Source: Lingula anatina (taxonomy: Eukaryota > Brachiopoda > Lingulata > Lingulida > Lingulidae). Taken from it: 64,000 nt of DNA. Within the stretch, counting starts at the first letter, position 1; every line of letters begins with the position of its first letter. This document shows, in pieces, positions 30,111 through 44,144 of the stretch. The stretch covers positions 115,200 through 179,199 of the forward strand of contig NW_019775957.1 in NCBI RefSeq assembly GCF_001039355.2. Direction: 5' to 3'. Below the pieces are notes generated by a model that did no database searches, was not told the DNA's origin, and saw only the letters and a list, made by a program, of their open reading frames with translations. Both the position numbers and the translations under genes were made by a program.

Positions 30111-30678
30111 GTTAACTAAGTTTTATTAATAGCAGCGTTTTGATTTAATTCACAAGTTAGTTGGCATAGGAATTTATAAGATGTAGGAAGTTCGAAAGTG
30201 AAGAAGTATTTCGCGACTGTAGTTCTTCCCTGGCAATCTTTCAGTCCATATCTATTCGGTAACACAGCATAAATACTTTTTCTTAATTTTGCTTATTTAT
30301 CGAGAAAAGCAGTCTACTGTATGACACCGGTATGTTACAATTTACAGCCAAAAAAGATTATATTTGGGTTCATCATATAAGTTCTAGCGATCATATGGTA
30401 AAAGCACATTATCGTCATTGGACTGATTAAGCAGAGATATGGGTTGACAATCTAACAAACTTTTAGAGTTCTAAACATGTATGAAGAATGGTCTTTTCGA
30501 ATACTTTTGGCTTAAACATCCCACATGCCTTAACTTACTTCGGCTGTTCTATAAAAATTTCCTGAGAGTTTGCCATTATCAATAGATGAAAGTCTAAAAA
30601 CTACGAAATATTCAACTCCTTATGTGACTGTATAAACGGGAATAGAATTTTTATCTGGCTTTGTTATTACATCGGCTG

Positions 30679-32603
30679 TTACATGGACGCGGCAGGTTTC
30701 CCCGTCCTGTATCTGAGAGGTACATCACGCTCCGTCAAAAGCTCCACCTGGTGCCCGCTTATCGTCAGGTTCCGCTTGGCAAAGTTTAATACTCCCTGGA
30801 TAATTAGAAACGCAGAGATTGAGAGATTTTCTGTAAATTTTTATCTGCGGTTGGTGAAATGCGTCGCTGACATATTATTTTTAGCAATACTCTCTACCAT
30901 GAGGCCTGGACAACACTAAAATCAAAGCAAATTGACATTCGTTCGCAAATTAGCCGCTGTGAAATTGTTAACAAAGTACTGTGAATATGTTATAATATAG
31001 TAAGCAATCGTTCATATTTATTTTGGATTATAAAAACCCCAACACAACATTAGAGGTTCATATCTCATCTAAATATTAGAATTTCTTGAAACTTTTCGTT
31101 AATACATACCAGTAAAGTATGAAAAATGTACTTACTCTGTAAGTCGTCAGTATATCAACACCAAAGCATAAATCGGGACCCGACTCTGAAAATAGAAACG
31201 AGATAATTCAGTTCCAAGACTACCTGCAGTAACATGCATGAGGAAGTAGTAAATTTGAATGTTTATTTTATACCCATGACATAGTTTCACAAGACCAACT
31301 ATGATGCACATACTGTTTTTAAAACGTTAAATAACGTATTTTAACAATTCTGTTTTACGTTTATGAGCCCCCGTTAATCCAGTCATATAAACCTTTTGTT
31401 GATGTTGATATCCACCCCCACGTGAATAACAAAACATTTTCATCTTTATGTTGAGGAGTACATGCACTTGTCACTATACTTCTTTGTATATACTGTACAA
31501 GTAACAACAAGAACAAAATCAATTTACCTACCGGTGACAAATACGTCCAGCATCAGTTCCTTTTCACCAACAGTAACTGGAATATTCTTCATTCTTCCTA
31601 TTATTTTTAGGGACGGATTTGTTGAAGATATGAACGCGACTTTTTCCATTTGGTCAAGTGAATATCTGAAAGTGTTAGAACATGTCACTTTACTTTTTTG
31701 TGTAATATGCACGTATTTCATCTAGCTATGCTTCGATTAATTCATACATTTATAGATGTATTGACATATTGTTTCCCGGTATTATTCGTAACTATGAACG
31801 GGATTCGCCTTACCCGCACATGAGAAATGCGTCCTTGTTAATGAATGAAACGGGAGAAGAAGAATCGACCATTGTGCGGAGATCCTGGTTTTGGCACTAA
31901 CATTTCAAAGATAAAAAACTTATTTATCAAATTAATAAATATCAAATTAAAAAACGCATGTATGACCAATACAAAATAACAGAAAAATAAAAGGTTAATC
32001 AGGTTTTTCTTATATCAATTAAATGATATGGTGAACTTGAAGAAGTTGCAAATGTCACTTTAACAAGCAGTTACAATGAAATAAGTGTAACAGTAACTAG
32101 TATAACGGTAACTATAGTACACACACCCTACACAAGAGAAACGGCACCAAAGGTTGCGAGTTGTCTATGAAATCGTTAGCTGTATTATCTGCAGTCCGCG
32201 AGCGAGCACGTCTTGATGTACGTGGTCTTTCCATCTGGCTGCCAAAGTCGGGAATGTCAGACTGAAAATGAAATAGGCAATAAATAATCATGCGTTCTTT
32301 ACCAAGTTTAGATATTGCAAATACCTAACTGGATTTCCCTATTTCGATCGAATATTCAAATAAGATCTCTGAAACCTGATGAACCTGTGCGGACATTGTG
32401 TCTTCATTTTGTCCATATTTTACCACATTGTACTGAACAAGAGAAGCTGAATATTGCCTTACCACCTGCGCGTTTGAGCCCCGCAAACTGACTTTTGTCA
32501 TTTCATTTATCAAGTCATCTTTCCCAGTAGAGGTGTGCGGAACTTTTCTCTGCTGTCGTTTGGCTGCAGCCTCTAGTATGTCATCGGATGCGCTACCAGA
32601 CAT
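30679..32603 (-). CDS. retropepsin-fold protein resembling NRIP2/NRIP3, with altered active-site motif
   Basis: Six exons in matching phases: 32463-32603, 32127-32261, 31814-31884, 31532-31665, 31136-31185, 30679-30795, giving about 215 residues. The start MSGSASDD is followed by EAAAKRQQRK and then a basic segment (RPRTSRRARSR, about residues 60-70). Residues 84-190 read as one retropepsin unit: strand PLVPFLLCRDLRTMVD, active-site loop V98-DSSSPVSFI, the middle strands GRMKNIPVTVG, and FGVDILTTYR (168-177), the counterpart of the LG-D-L segment. Vertebrate NRIP2 and NRIP3 are multi-exon genes with the same order: an N-terminal RQQR-type stretch and a C-terminal retropepsin domain with DTG. 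Here the invariant Gly of D-T/S-G is Ser, so proteolysis is doubtful. The introns and open frame argue for a host gene rather than a retroelement copy. The donor of the second exon (AGG-GTGTGT) is the least certain boundary. No gene track outside my own exon joining supports it. Confidence 0.68.
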
Positions 32604-34010
32604 GATCAGAGTGGTTTTACTCTACAGGTACCTGTAATGTGAGACTCCCTGTTAACTTTTGTCAGAAAAAAAACCCTTCTTCAAACACTGTTCCATATAA
32701 AAGTGTTTAATATTCACACTCCTGTAGTTACATCACTAATAAAGCATTCTGATTGGCAAGCACAAGCTGGTTTATTGTGTTCATATGTAATCCACACAAT
32801 GACACACACTAAAACCAAGTTATCTATCTATCTATCTATCTATCTAATGAAATATTTTCAACAACATATATTTCACAGCACTGGGCTAGTTTAATGAGGT
32901 TGCATATATGTACCCAGGGCATCGGCTTTTAAATATCGATTTGACAGCTTTGAATAGAGACGATTGTTGCCAATCAAAATATCGGATATATTTTTATTTA
33001 CCTGCTGCATTCATAAATGGAAGGTCAAGCGTTCTCTATACAGCTACAGCCTCGGGTAATCGATTGATTTTACCTGTATGGTCCTTGTAAGTTGTCTGCT
33101 ATACTTAAAGATGGTGATTGTACTTTAGTATTTTATTCATGTTCTGGATCATGTCAAATTTCTATACAAATCACCTTTCACAAGGACAACTTTCACAGAG
33201 TGAAAAATGGTCTCTGACACCTTGGCTATACTATCACGTCATTACCGTATACAGGTTTTCGTAATCAGCACTGTGGCGTCAAATAAATGCTTCCATTTAT
33301 TCCTCGCATTTAACTGTTTTCTGTGAAATTAAACACATAACAACCAGGTAAAAAGTGGGATTTATTAAATCTTACCTGCACAAAGCTGTCCATCTCACTG
33401 AAGAGGACTAACAAGACATTACTTCCCCCGAGCTGTCTGATCGATCTGTATTTGCGTGTGTGGTTAATGGAATGTATTATCCAAATGTTCTTAATCAAAC
33501 ACTCGGTATTGATCATGCGCTGTAGCGTCACTTAAATGAGCCTGTTGACATATAAAACGATGTCTTAGCTGATTTGCTATGAGTAAATATGCAAACTGAA
33601 GTGCTAACGCGGCGTCACAGCCATAAAATAAATTCATATATTAATTATGCAACAAATGTTTTTAGCAGATTTAGTCGTAAACTTATGTTTAAGAAGTTGC
33701 TTAGGTCTTCTCATTATTGTCTTCTTCTTCTTCTTCTTCTTATTATTATTATATGTCCGGTTCCAGAAAATGTAACGGCTATAAACGTATTTAAGGAATG
33801 TCATTTACAGGAAGGATTATTTTAATATCGAAATATAATAATTGATTGTGGAGTTATATGGTTTGACTAAGGTATGTTTCAAATTTAAAAACACCATTTT
33901 CATCTAGATTTAAAAAACCAAAATCAAGGACTTCAAAGGTGAAAAATAAAGGTGGGAAGTCACACTGGATTTCTGTCATTACCACAAGTTTTAAAATGAT
34001 CTAAAATTAG
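32604..34010. other. noncoding region with microsatellites
   Basis: It contains the upstream region of the retropepsin-fold gene, a (TATC)n tract at about 32820-32846 and a CTT/ATT tract at about 33718-33751. A minus-strand open frame at 33376-33531 ends in CAG-GTAAGA and could be an upstream exon, but shows no family motif and no acceptor, so it is not called. Confidence 0.45.
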
Positions 34011-34284
34011 CAGGGATGGATCCAGGATTATTTGAAGGGGGGGGGGGGGGGTCCGGAACGACAGACCTCAGATGCAAAGCCGGCCATCGCCCCCTTGGCG
34101 TTGGGTTCGAGGCCTGCTCAAGGACCCCGAAACATTTTTGGTGTTTTGGAGGGCAAACGGTGCTCTTTGGTACGATTTACAACTACGATTCAGCTAGTCA
34201 AAATTCTAATTTCAAGAGGGAAGTATTGGTGCGATATATTTTTTCAGAAACCGAAGGGGGGACCCCCCTCTAAATCCGCCACTG
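34011..34284. mobile_element. hAT-like non-autonomous element
   Basis: The left end reads CAGGGATGGATCCAGGATT and the right end, reverse-complemented, CAGTGGCGGATTTAGAGGGG. CAG-G-GGATCCAG-type ends are common in hAT-derived non-autonomous elements of animals. ATTAG occurs directly on both sides. The interior is G-rich with a run of about 14 G. Confidence 0.65.
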
Positions 34285-34825
34285 ATTAGTATACGTTTTG
34301 AATGACTTAATGAGATGAATAGAACGTTAAACGTTGTCGAAAATGCGGTGAATTTTGGAGAATTTCGGGTCACGATTTTCCGTAACTGTTTTCAATTGCC
34401 ACGTTCTTAAATATTTCGTTCTTAGTTTCGTACTGAATTCCTCTTTTATACGTTACGGCAACATCTTTCCAATAAAAGAATTGTTAATTTTTTAAAAGTT
34501 AATGTACGTTCTTCTAACCTAAGAGCTCTTTTAAAAACCCAGCAGCCTTATGGCAAGTTGAAAAACTGAACGCTTTAATGGATTAGGGAAACAAGTCCGT
34601 TTCAACGTTTATGACTAGTTTTAACAAAACTACTTTTTCCATTCGCATAGAAGTTAACGGCATAAAACAATCGCGTTTTATGGGAGTCAAATTTGGCTCA
34701 AGGCTCCTTTTCTTTCAAGTGTCCCATTAAGAGTTTGTATATTGCCTTTTTTCCTTCGGAGGCAAAATAATAATAATAAATAAACAAATAAAGCCTTAAG
34801 CATACAGCTGTTCAAAAGGATGTTG

Positions 34826-36999
34826 AATTAACGCTTTGTTGATAGACTCTCTCCAAGACGCAGCTTGAGAACACTCGATTTCCTCTTGAACGAGCAAAAT
34901 AAGGTCACGTGCCGTGAGCATTATTTTAATTACAAGTATCGTGCACAGTATTAAAGTGTGTGGAATGATCATACTTCTTTTTTGAAGAAAAAGATAACCA
35001 GATGCATTTTACTCAGTTTGCAGTTAGGAATTAAGAATGGGACAAAACGCGAGAAAGAATATGTGCACAGAAGACCACTTTAAAGACGTTTCCACTTGTA
35101 AATTTTTGACAACTTAATCAACCACCTTCAACACAAGACATTTATACGGAAAACAGAACGAGGCCACATAAAAACAAGATGAGGTATATTCACTTCATTT
35201 ATTGTGCTTAAAAAATTTACCCATTATATAAAAATCTTGATGCCATGCATTAAAACCGCCAAGGTATCTAAGTATGCATGGTTATCGTAACCAGCGTGAT
35301 AAGTCTACTTGGTGAAAGGGGTTCAGTAAACATAAAAATATGACACAAGAATAAAATGCAAAGAGGAAATATCTACTAATCTAAGTGAAGTAGGTGACTA
35401 CATAATTGAAATTAATGAAATTTAACAAGACCTCGCCCTGTCTGAAAGAGTCAAATTGCCCAACTTGGAGCCTTCTGAAAAGTCTTCCCAACCAAATGGG
35501 CAGATTCTTTTTTTTTAACAAAAATTTGTCGATCCGTTCCTTTTTTCCTATGCTACTTGCTGCCGGATCTGCTTCGCGACCTGGAGCGACTTCTGGAAGG
35601 ACTCTTAGACTTGGACTTTTCTTTCGAAGGACTTCTTGATTTGCTTGGCGATTTACTTCGTGAACGTGACTTCGACCCGCCATTCTTATTTTGTGATTTT
35701 GATCTAGACCTGCTTCTAGATCTGGATCTCCTTGGAGATCTACTGCGAGAGCGAGAACGGCTCTTCTTGGACCTGCTGCGGGATCTACGCCTACGGTCCC
35801 TTAAAAAAGAATTGAAGTACGCTGATAACAGCATTTTCCAATCATGTTGCATGAAAAAATCTACAATCACTAAAATATATAACCCTTCATGGTATGAAAA
35901 ACTTTATCGATAATATTCAAAATCAATGCGCCGTGCTTACCTGGACCTTGATCTAGATCTTCTACGTCTTCGGGGAGATGGGGATCTATAGCGCCCTCTT
36001 GGCCTGCGATATCCGCCGCCACCCCCACCACCTCTATCATCATAGCAGTCTCTGGCCCAATGGCCTGGACGATGACACTTGTAACACTCATCATATCCCT
36101 GAAGCAAGGGATACAAATTATAAAAACCCAATTAAAACATTCACCTTAGTCTGTAATCATATATATAATAAAACGGAAATTCAAAAAGAGAAATCAATTT
36201 CATACATTTGAAAATAGGTTATGAGTAAAAATGGCTATCAACAACATCATTTTTCAAATTTTAAGTCTAGCTCTTACACAAAACAACTAATCCTTACATA
36301 GAAGGGCATATAATACTTTGAACTATGAAATCTTATAAAATGTAAGTAGGTTGAAACCAACCAGGGGTCTCCTAGGGTTTCCCTTGGCCCACTCTACAAT
36401 GATGGATGAACCACACACTTCGCGGCCATTTTCATATTTGACAGCATCCTGAAAAATCACTATCACTATAAAATACTGCTTTAACACCACACATTGACAG
36501 TTTGATATTTGGGCTGAAAGTAAATGGTGGTGAATGCATTTATCATGTGTTGTTGTGCTGTAACCAATCCCCATGTTGTGTTCCTCACCACCTTCCTCTC
36601 TCAACAAGGCTATTTTGTAGGCTCGTTTAGATTTAGCAGCTTTCAACTTACCCTCTTGCTCAACATGTCATTCATGAAGTATCGTGCATGTGCAGATTAA
36701 ACACTGGATACTAGAGAGTGCATGCAAAAGTGCTATTCCACAGTCACAACCCACTCATGTAATTCTACAAACCCACTTATTCAACCCTTTTTATCATTAA
36801 AAGGCACCCTTTCAACTTTGTCAAATCCAGCACGGTAAATGGGTCCAACAAAATGGCTTTCTACAAAACAGCTACCAAATGCTTCAAACGGTAGGACTAA
36901 ATTTCAGTGGCAATGTTAATAAATAAGAATGAGAATGAAAAAGAAAATAGATGCATTTGGTAAATTCTAAAAGCCCCTCCAAATCAAACATTAGCCACA
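34826..36999. repeat. 2.2-kb duplicated block, copy A
   Basis: This block matches 37009-39197 along its length with scattered single-base changes and small indels, a few percent overall by eye. It holds the last three coding exons, the 3' UTR and introns of the SR splicing-factor gene. The junction with copy B is a single N at 37003. This pattern suits two haplotypes placed side by side in the assembly, though a young tandem duplication is possible. Confidence 0.9.
35553..36448 (-). pseudogene. extra copy of the last three exons of the SR splicing-factor gene
   Basis: Exons 36362-36448 (RRM C-terminal half), 35941-36098 (zinc knuckle) and 35553-35799 (RS tail) repeat those of the intact gene at 37748-38643. 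The open frames and splice sites are kept; one coding difference seen is a synonymous GAT/GAC. There is no copy of exons 1-2 and no start, so as drawn it is a gene fragment. If the block is an assembly duplication, it is simply the other allele. Confidence 0.8.
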
Positions 37000-37002
37000 C
37001 AT

Positions 37003-37003
37003 N
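37003..37003. other. single ambiguous base at the duplication junction
   Basis: The only isolated N in the window falls between copies A and B of the 2.2-kb block, which suggests that two contigs were joined here. Confidence 0.95.
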
Positions 37004-37008
37004 GGTAC

Positions 37009-39197
37009 AATTAACGCTATGTTGATAGACTCTCTCCAAGACGCAGCTTGGGAACACTCGATTTCCTCTTGAACGAGCAAAATAAGGTCACATGCCGTGA
37101 GCATTATTTTAATTACAAGTATCGTGCACAGTATTAAAGTGTGTGGAATGATCATACTTCTTTTTTGAAGAAAAAGATAGCCAGATGCATTTTACTCAGT
37201 TTGCAGAGTTGGGAATTAAGAATTGGGACAAAAAACGCGAGAAAGAATATGTGCACGGAAGACCACTTTAAAGACGTTTCCACTAGTAAATTTTTGACAA
37301 TTTAATCAACCACCTTCAACACAAGACATTTATACGGAAAACAGAACGAGGCCACATAAAAACAAGACGAGGTATATTCACTTCATTTATTGTGCTTAAA
37401 AAATTTACCCATTATATAAAAATCTTGATGCCATGCATTAAAACCGCCAAGGTATCTAAGTATGCATGGTTATCGTAACCAGCGTGATAAGTCTACTTGG
37501 TGAAAGGGGTTCAGTAAACATAAAAATATGACACAAGAATAAAATGCAAAGAGGAAATATCTACTAATCTAAGTGAAGTAGGTGACTACATAATTGAAAT
37601 TAATGAAATTTAACAAGACCTCGCCCTGTCTGAAAGAGTCAAATTGCTCAACTTGCCCAAATTGCCTTCTGAAAAGTCTTCCCAACCAAATGGGCAGATT
37701 CTTTTTTTGTTAACAAAAATTTGTGGATCCGTTCCTTTTTTCCTATCCTACTTGCTGCCGGATCTGCTTCGCGACCTGGAGCGACTTCTGGAAGGACTCT
37801 TAGACTTGGACTTTTCTTTCGAAGGACTTCTTGATTTGCTTGGCGATTTACTTCGTGAACGTGACTTCGACCCGCCATTCTTATTTTGTGATTTTGATCT
37901 AGACCTGCTTCTAGATCTGGATCTCCTTGGAGATCTACTGCGAGAGCGAGAACGGCTCTTCTTGGACCTGCTGCGGGATCTACGCCTACGGTCCCTTAAA
38001 AAAGAATTGAAGTATGCTGATAACAGCATTTTCCAATCATGTTGCATGAAAAAATCTACAATCACTAAAATATATAACCCTACGTGGTATGAAAACCTTT
38101 ATCGATAATATTCAAAATCAATGCGCCGTGCTTACCTGGACCTTGATCTAGATCTTCTACGTCTTCGGGGAGATGGGGATCTATAGCGCCCTCTTGGCCT
38201 GCGATATCCGCCGCCACCCCCACCACCTCTATCATCATAGCAGTCTCTGGCCCAATGGCCTGGACGATGACACTTGTAACACTCATCATATCCCTGAAGC
38301 AAGGGATACAAATTATAAAAACCCAATTAAAACATTCACCTTAGTCTGTAATCATATATATAATAAAACAGAAATTCAAAAAGAGAAATCAATTTCATAC
38401 ATTTGAAAATAGGTTATGAGTAAAAATGGCTATCAACAACATCATCTTTCAAATTTCAAGTCTAGCTCTTACACAAAACAACTAATCCTTTCATAGAAGG
38501 GCATATAATAATTTGAACTATGAAATCTTATAAAATGTACGTAGGTTGAAACCAACCAGGGGTCTCCTAGGGTTTCCCTTGGCCCACTCTACAATGATGG
38601 ATGAACCACACACTTCGCGGCCATTTTCATATTTGACAGCGTCCTGAAAAATCACCATCACTATAAAATACTGCTTTAACACCACACATTGACAGTTTGA
38701 TGTTTGGGCTGAAAGTAAATGGTGGTGAATGCATTTATCATGTGTTGTTGTGCTGTAACCAATCCCCATGTTGTGTTCCTCACCACCTTCCTCTCTCAAC
38801 AAGGCTATTTTGTAGGCTCGTTTAGATTTAGCAGCTTTCAACTTACCCTCTTGCTCAACATGTCATTCATGAAGTATCGTGCATGTGCAGATTAAACACT
38901 GGATACTAGAGATTGCATGCAAAAGTGCTATTCCACAGTCACAACCCACTCATGTAATTCTACGAACCCACTTATTCAACCCTTTTATCATTAAAAGGCA
39001 CCCTTTCAACTTTGTCAAATCCAGCACGGTAAATGGGTCCAACAAAATGGCTTTCTACAAAACAGCTACCAAATGCTTCAAAAGGTAGGACTAAATTTCA
39101 GTGGCAATGTTAATAAATAAGAATGTGAATGAAAAAGAAAATAGATGCATTTGGTAAATTCTAAAAGCCCCTCCATACAAATCAAACATTAGCCACA
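37009..39197. repeat. 2.2-kb duplicated block, copy B
   Basis: Partner of 34826-36999. This copy is continuous with the upstream exons of the SR gene at 40008-41099 and so is taken as the one that completes the gene. Confidence 0.9.
37386..37391 (-). terminator. candidate poly(A) signal of the SR splicing-factor gene
   Basis: AATAAA on the minus strand about 360 nt past the stop at 37748. The same signal is present in copy A at 35198-35203. Confidence 0.5.
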
Positions 39198-41099
39198 AAT
39201 TTTGGAATTAAGTCTAATACAACCACCAGTTGACCTCGGATGTTTTAGGCTTTAAAAATGTTTGCCAGCTAGTGCTTTAAAACACCACATCTTCAATCAC
39301 ATGTACAGACAACAAAGATTATGACGGTACATTAGCAATGACATACTAAACCCCACTGCTGGTCTATGGTGGTGGCATGGATGGGTGGTTGGTAGAACAA
39401 CACGTGGACATGGCGCCGAGAGCCTTGTCATTCTTTGGCTAGGTCATGGTCATGTGGTCTCATGGAACACATGGTCATGGTCAGGTTTTGGAACAACAAC
39501 AGGCAAGGGTGACTTATTGACGTATGGTTTGGCTATGGCATGGCTTTGGCATGGCAAGAGGGCTCCTGTGACCCTGGCCTGGCTAAGGCTCCATTAGGCA
39601 ATTGGCTTTTGGTCATTGGTAACCATGGAAACTTAGATGTTGTGGCCAGGGACTGGTCGGAAGCTAGTAAGGGGGATTTCAATAAAGTGTTCATTTAGCA
39701 AATCTATTACACATTTTGTCTCTGTTTCAATTTCCTTATCAAATCCAACTTTTTTTTTGCATTTCACATAATTATGTGGAGAAAGAAGAGAATTTTGATA
39801 AAAATCTTTTTTTTAAGACAATGTTTAAATTTTGTAATGTTTAATTCAATTTCTAAGCTGGAAAATAAGAAATTCATCACCATCTCTAGTTTTCAAATAG
39901 ATAACAGACAGGATCGTTTCATGACAAGTGCCTTATCCATTAAAAAAATTGTTACGTAACCTGTAATAACATGAAGAACAAATTTACCAGGCCATTTTAT
40001 AGCTTACCTCTGCATCCCTACGATCCTCATAATCCACGAAGGCATAGGCTGCAAATAATAAATGAATTTTCCATGTTTGACACAAATTAACAAAGTACAT
40101 GTTCAATTAATTCAAACATTAATCAAAAACAGCTGATAAGTCTCAGTTAAAAGCAAGTTGCAGACAAACATCCAATATGCTTTCAGTTCATTCTGCTTTA
40201 GTTACCACAATAATGGGTAATGTAAAAAAATGGATAAAGTTATAGATTATGAACAATCTCAAACTTGAAGTTAATTAGTTGCATGTTTCAACTTCAAAAT
40301 AAGGTGAACCTCTAATCACAATCACATCCAAGTACAATATTACTGGCAATCTTCCCTATGCAAATTAAAAAATCTGCCTGGATTTTAATCTTTATTTCAC
40401 AATGAGTAATTTTTTATTATATTCTTATTTGTATCTTTCACACATGTGCTTTGCTTAACTTGAGTACTCATTGGCTTTTATGCAAACACTTTTCCTATTC
40501 ATAAGTTTAAGTATCTTGCAAGTTGCAACCATGGTTCACTGCTCTTCATTGTAAATGTTCACTGTCACTGTGCTTACCCATTTCAGCTCCTGAAAATTAA
40601 AGGTTAAAATTATAATATAAAAGATGACAAGATACTGATTCAGTTCTAATCCACTTTATAGTAAAATATATTTTCTTTAAAATATATCTTTCTCCGATAG
40701 TTTTTGAGGGTTTTGGTTCACGAGATTTTCCGAGATTCATGAAGTATGTATTTATGGCTTAACATAAAGTAATTTATTTCGATTATTAATAACCATCGAT
40801 CAGTCACTTAACGCAGATGTGAAACTCCAAACAAAGTCTGCCTCACAAACACACCTGCCTTCAAATTGGCCGCTGCAACTTAAATACATTTTTCAACACG
40901 CCATTTTTTATTTCAAAAGTCCATTCATTATTCTGCAGTTTCTGTGCCATATTTCTGTAAAGCCACAAACCAACTTACCATACTTGATCTCACAACGTAG
41001 CATACGCCCATAAGGTTCAAATATTTCTTCTAAATCTCTTGTACGGGTGCTTCTACTCAAGCGCCCAACAAAGAGCATCCCCTCGGCACGCCGCGACAT
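37748..41099 (-). CDS. SR splicing factor with RRM, CCHC zinc knuckle and RS tail
   Basis: Exons 40979-41099, optional microexon 40578-40589, 40008-40048, 38557-38643, 38136-38293 and 37748-37994 give 217 residues without, or 221 with, the microexon. The RRM has RNP2-like MLFVGRLS and RNP1-like AYAFVDYE, then DAVKYENGREVCGSSIIVEW. After NPRRP comes one zinc knuckle, CYKCHRPGHWARDC (C-x2-C-x4-H-x4-C), a Gly run, and an RS domain to the end. SR proteins of this build bind exonic RNA and recruit U1 and U2AF in the nucleus; their RS serines are phosphorylated by SRPK/CLK kinases. The order RRM, knuckle, RS is that of SRSF7 and plant RSZ proteins; this one could be a separate invertebrate subfamily. 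The donor after 38557 is GTTGGT, a weak site kept in both copies. The gene is head to head with ARL1. Confidence 0.93.
39347..39663 (-). other. candidate poison exon in the SR gene
   Basis: A GC-richer island in the intron between the RNP1 exon and the next RRM exon. In transcript direction it is preceded by CCCCCTTACTAG and followed by GTATGT. Read in the phase of the upstream exon it hits TGA at the 17th codon, and its 317-nt length is not a multiple of three. SR genes commonly carry such stop-containing cassette exons to limit their own mRNA. The sequence is rich in CCATG and ACCATGAC words that could be protein-binding sites. No similarity search was possible. Confidence 0.45.
40578..40589 (-). 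other. 12-nt microexon of the SR gene
   Basis: GAGCTGAAATGG lies between TTAATTTTCAG and GTAAGC on the minus strand, within intron 1 of the SR gene. Entry in phase 1 and exit in phase 1 fit both neighbours, changing KYG-AYAF to KYG-AEM-AYAF in the loop before RNP1. Good splice signals, a multiple-of-three length and a sensible loop position make it likely to be real. Confidence 0.65.
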
Positions 41100-41376
41100 C
41101 TTGAAGTGCCCGTATGAAGTCTCCAGTTCATGTTTACCTTAAAGTTGCGCAAAAATTATGTATAAGCAAGACTAAGGACATAGTCTAACTGAGGTTGAAT
41201 TAAATATAATAATTATCATATATTTGATATTTGACAAATCTCTAGATGAATTTGAAAATCTTTCACATTTATTTTGATAAATCATGTCAAAAGCAATATC
41301 AGAAAGTCTGTTTAGCTCTATATTTTTCGCGCATGCCCACAGGTGCAGTACACGTCTCCAGTGCCAGTGCTGTAAG
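41100..41376. promoter_or_regulatory. shared bidirectional promoter of the SR gene and ARL1
   Basis: Only 277 bp separate the start codons of two divergent housekeeping genes. No TATA box is placed suitably for either. GCGCATGC at 41329-41336 resembles the core of an NRF1 site, which is common in TATA-less bidirectional promoters. The transcription starts are not visible. Confidence 0.6.

Positions 41377-44144
<2,768 letters not shown>

Noticed and set aside
33376-33531. Minus-strand open frame ending in CAG-GTAAGA
   Set aside because: The donor is good, but no family similarity or joining partner in phase could be shown.
37644-38108. 154-codon plus-strand open frame rich in Leu, Asp and Arg, and its twin at 35557-35913
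   Set aside because: It is the antisense of the RS-repeat exon of the SR gene; the periodic codons keep the opposite strand open.
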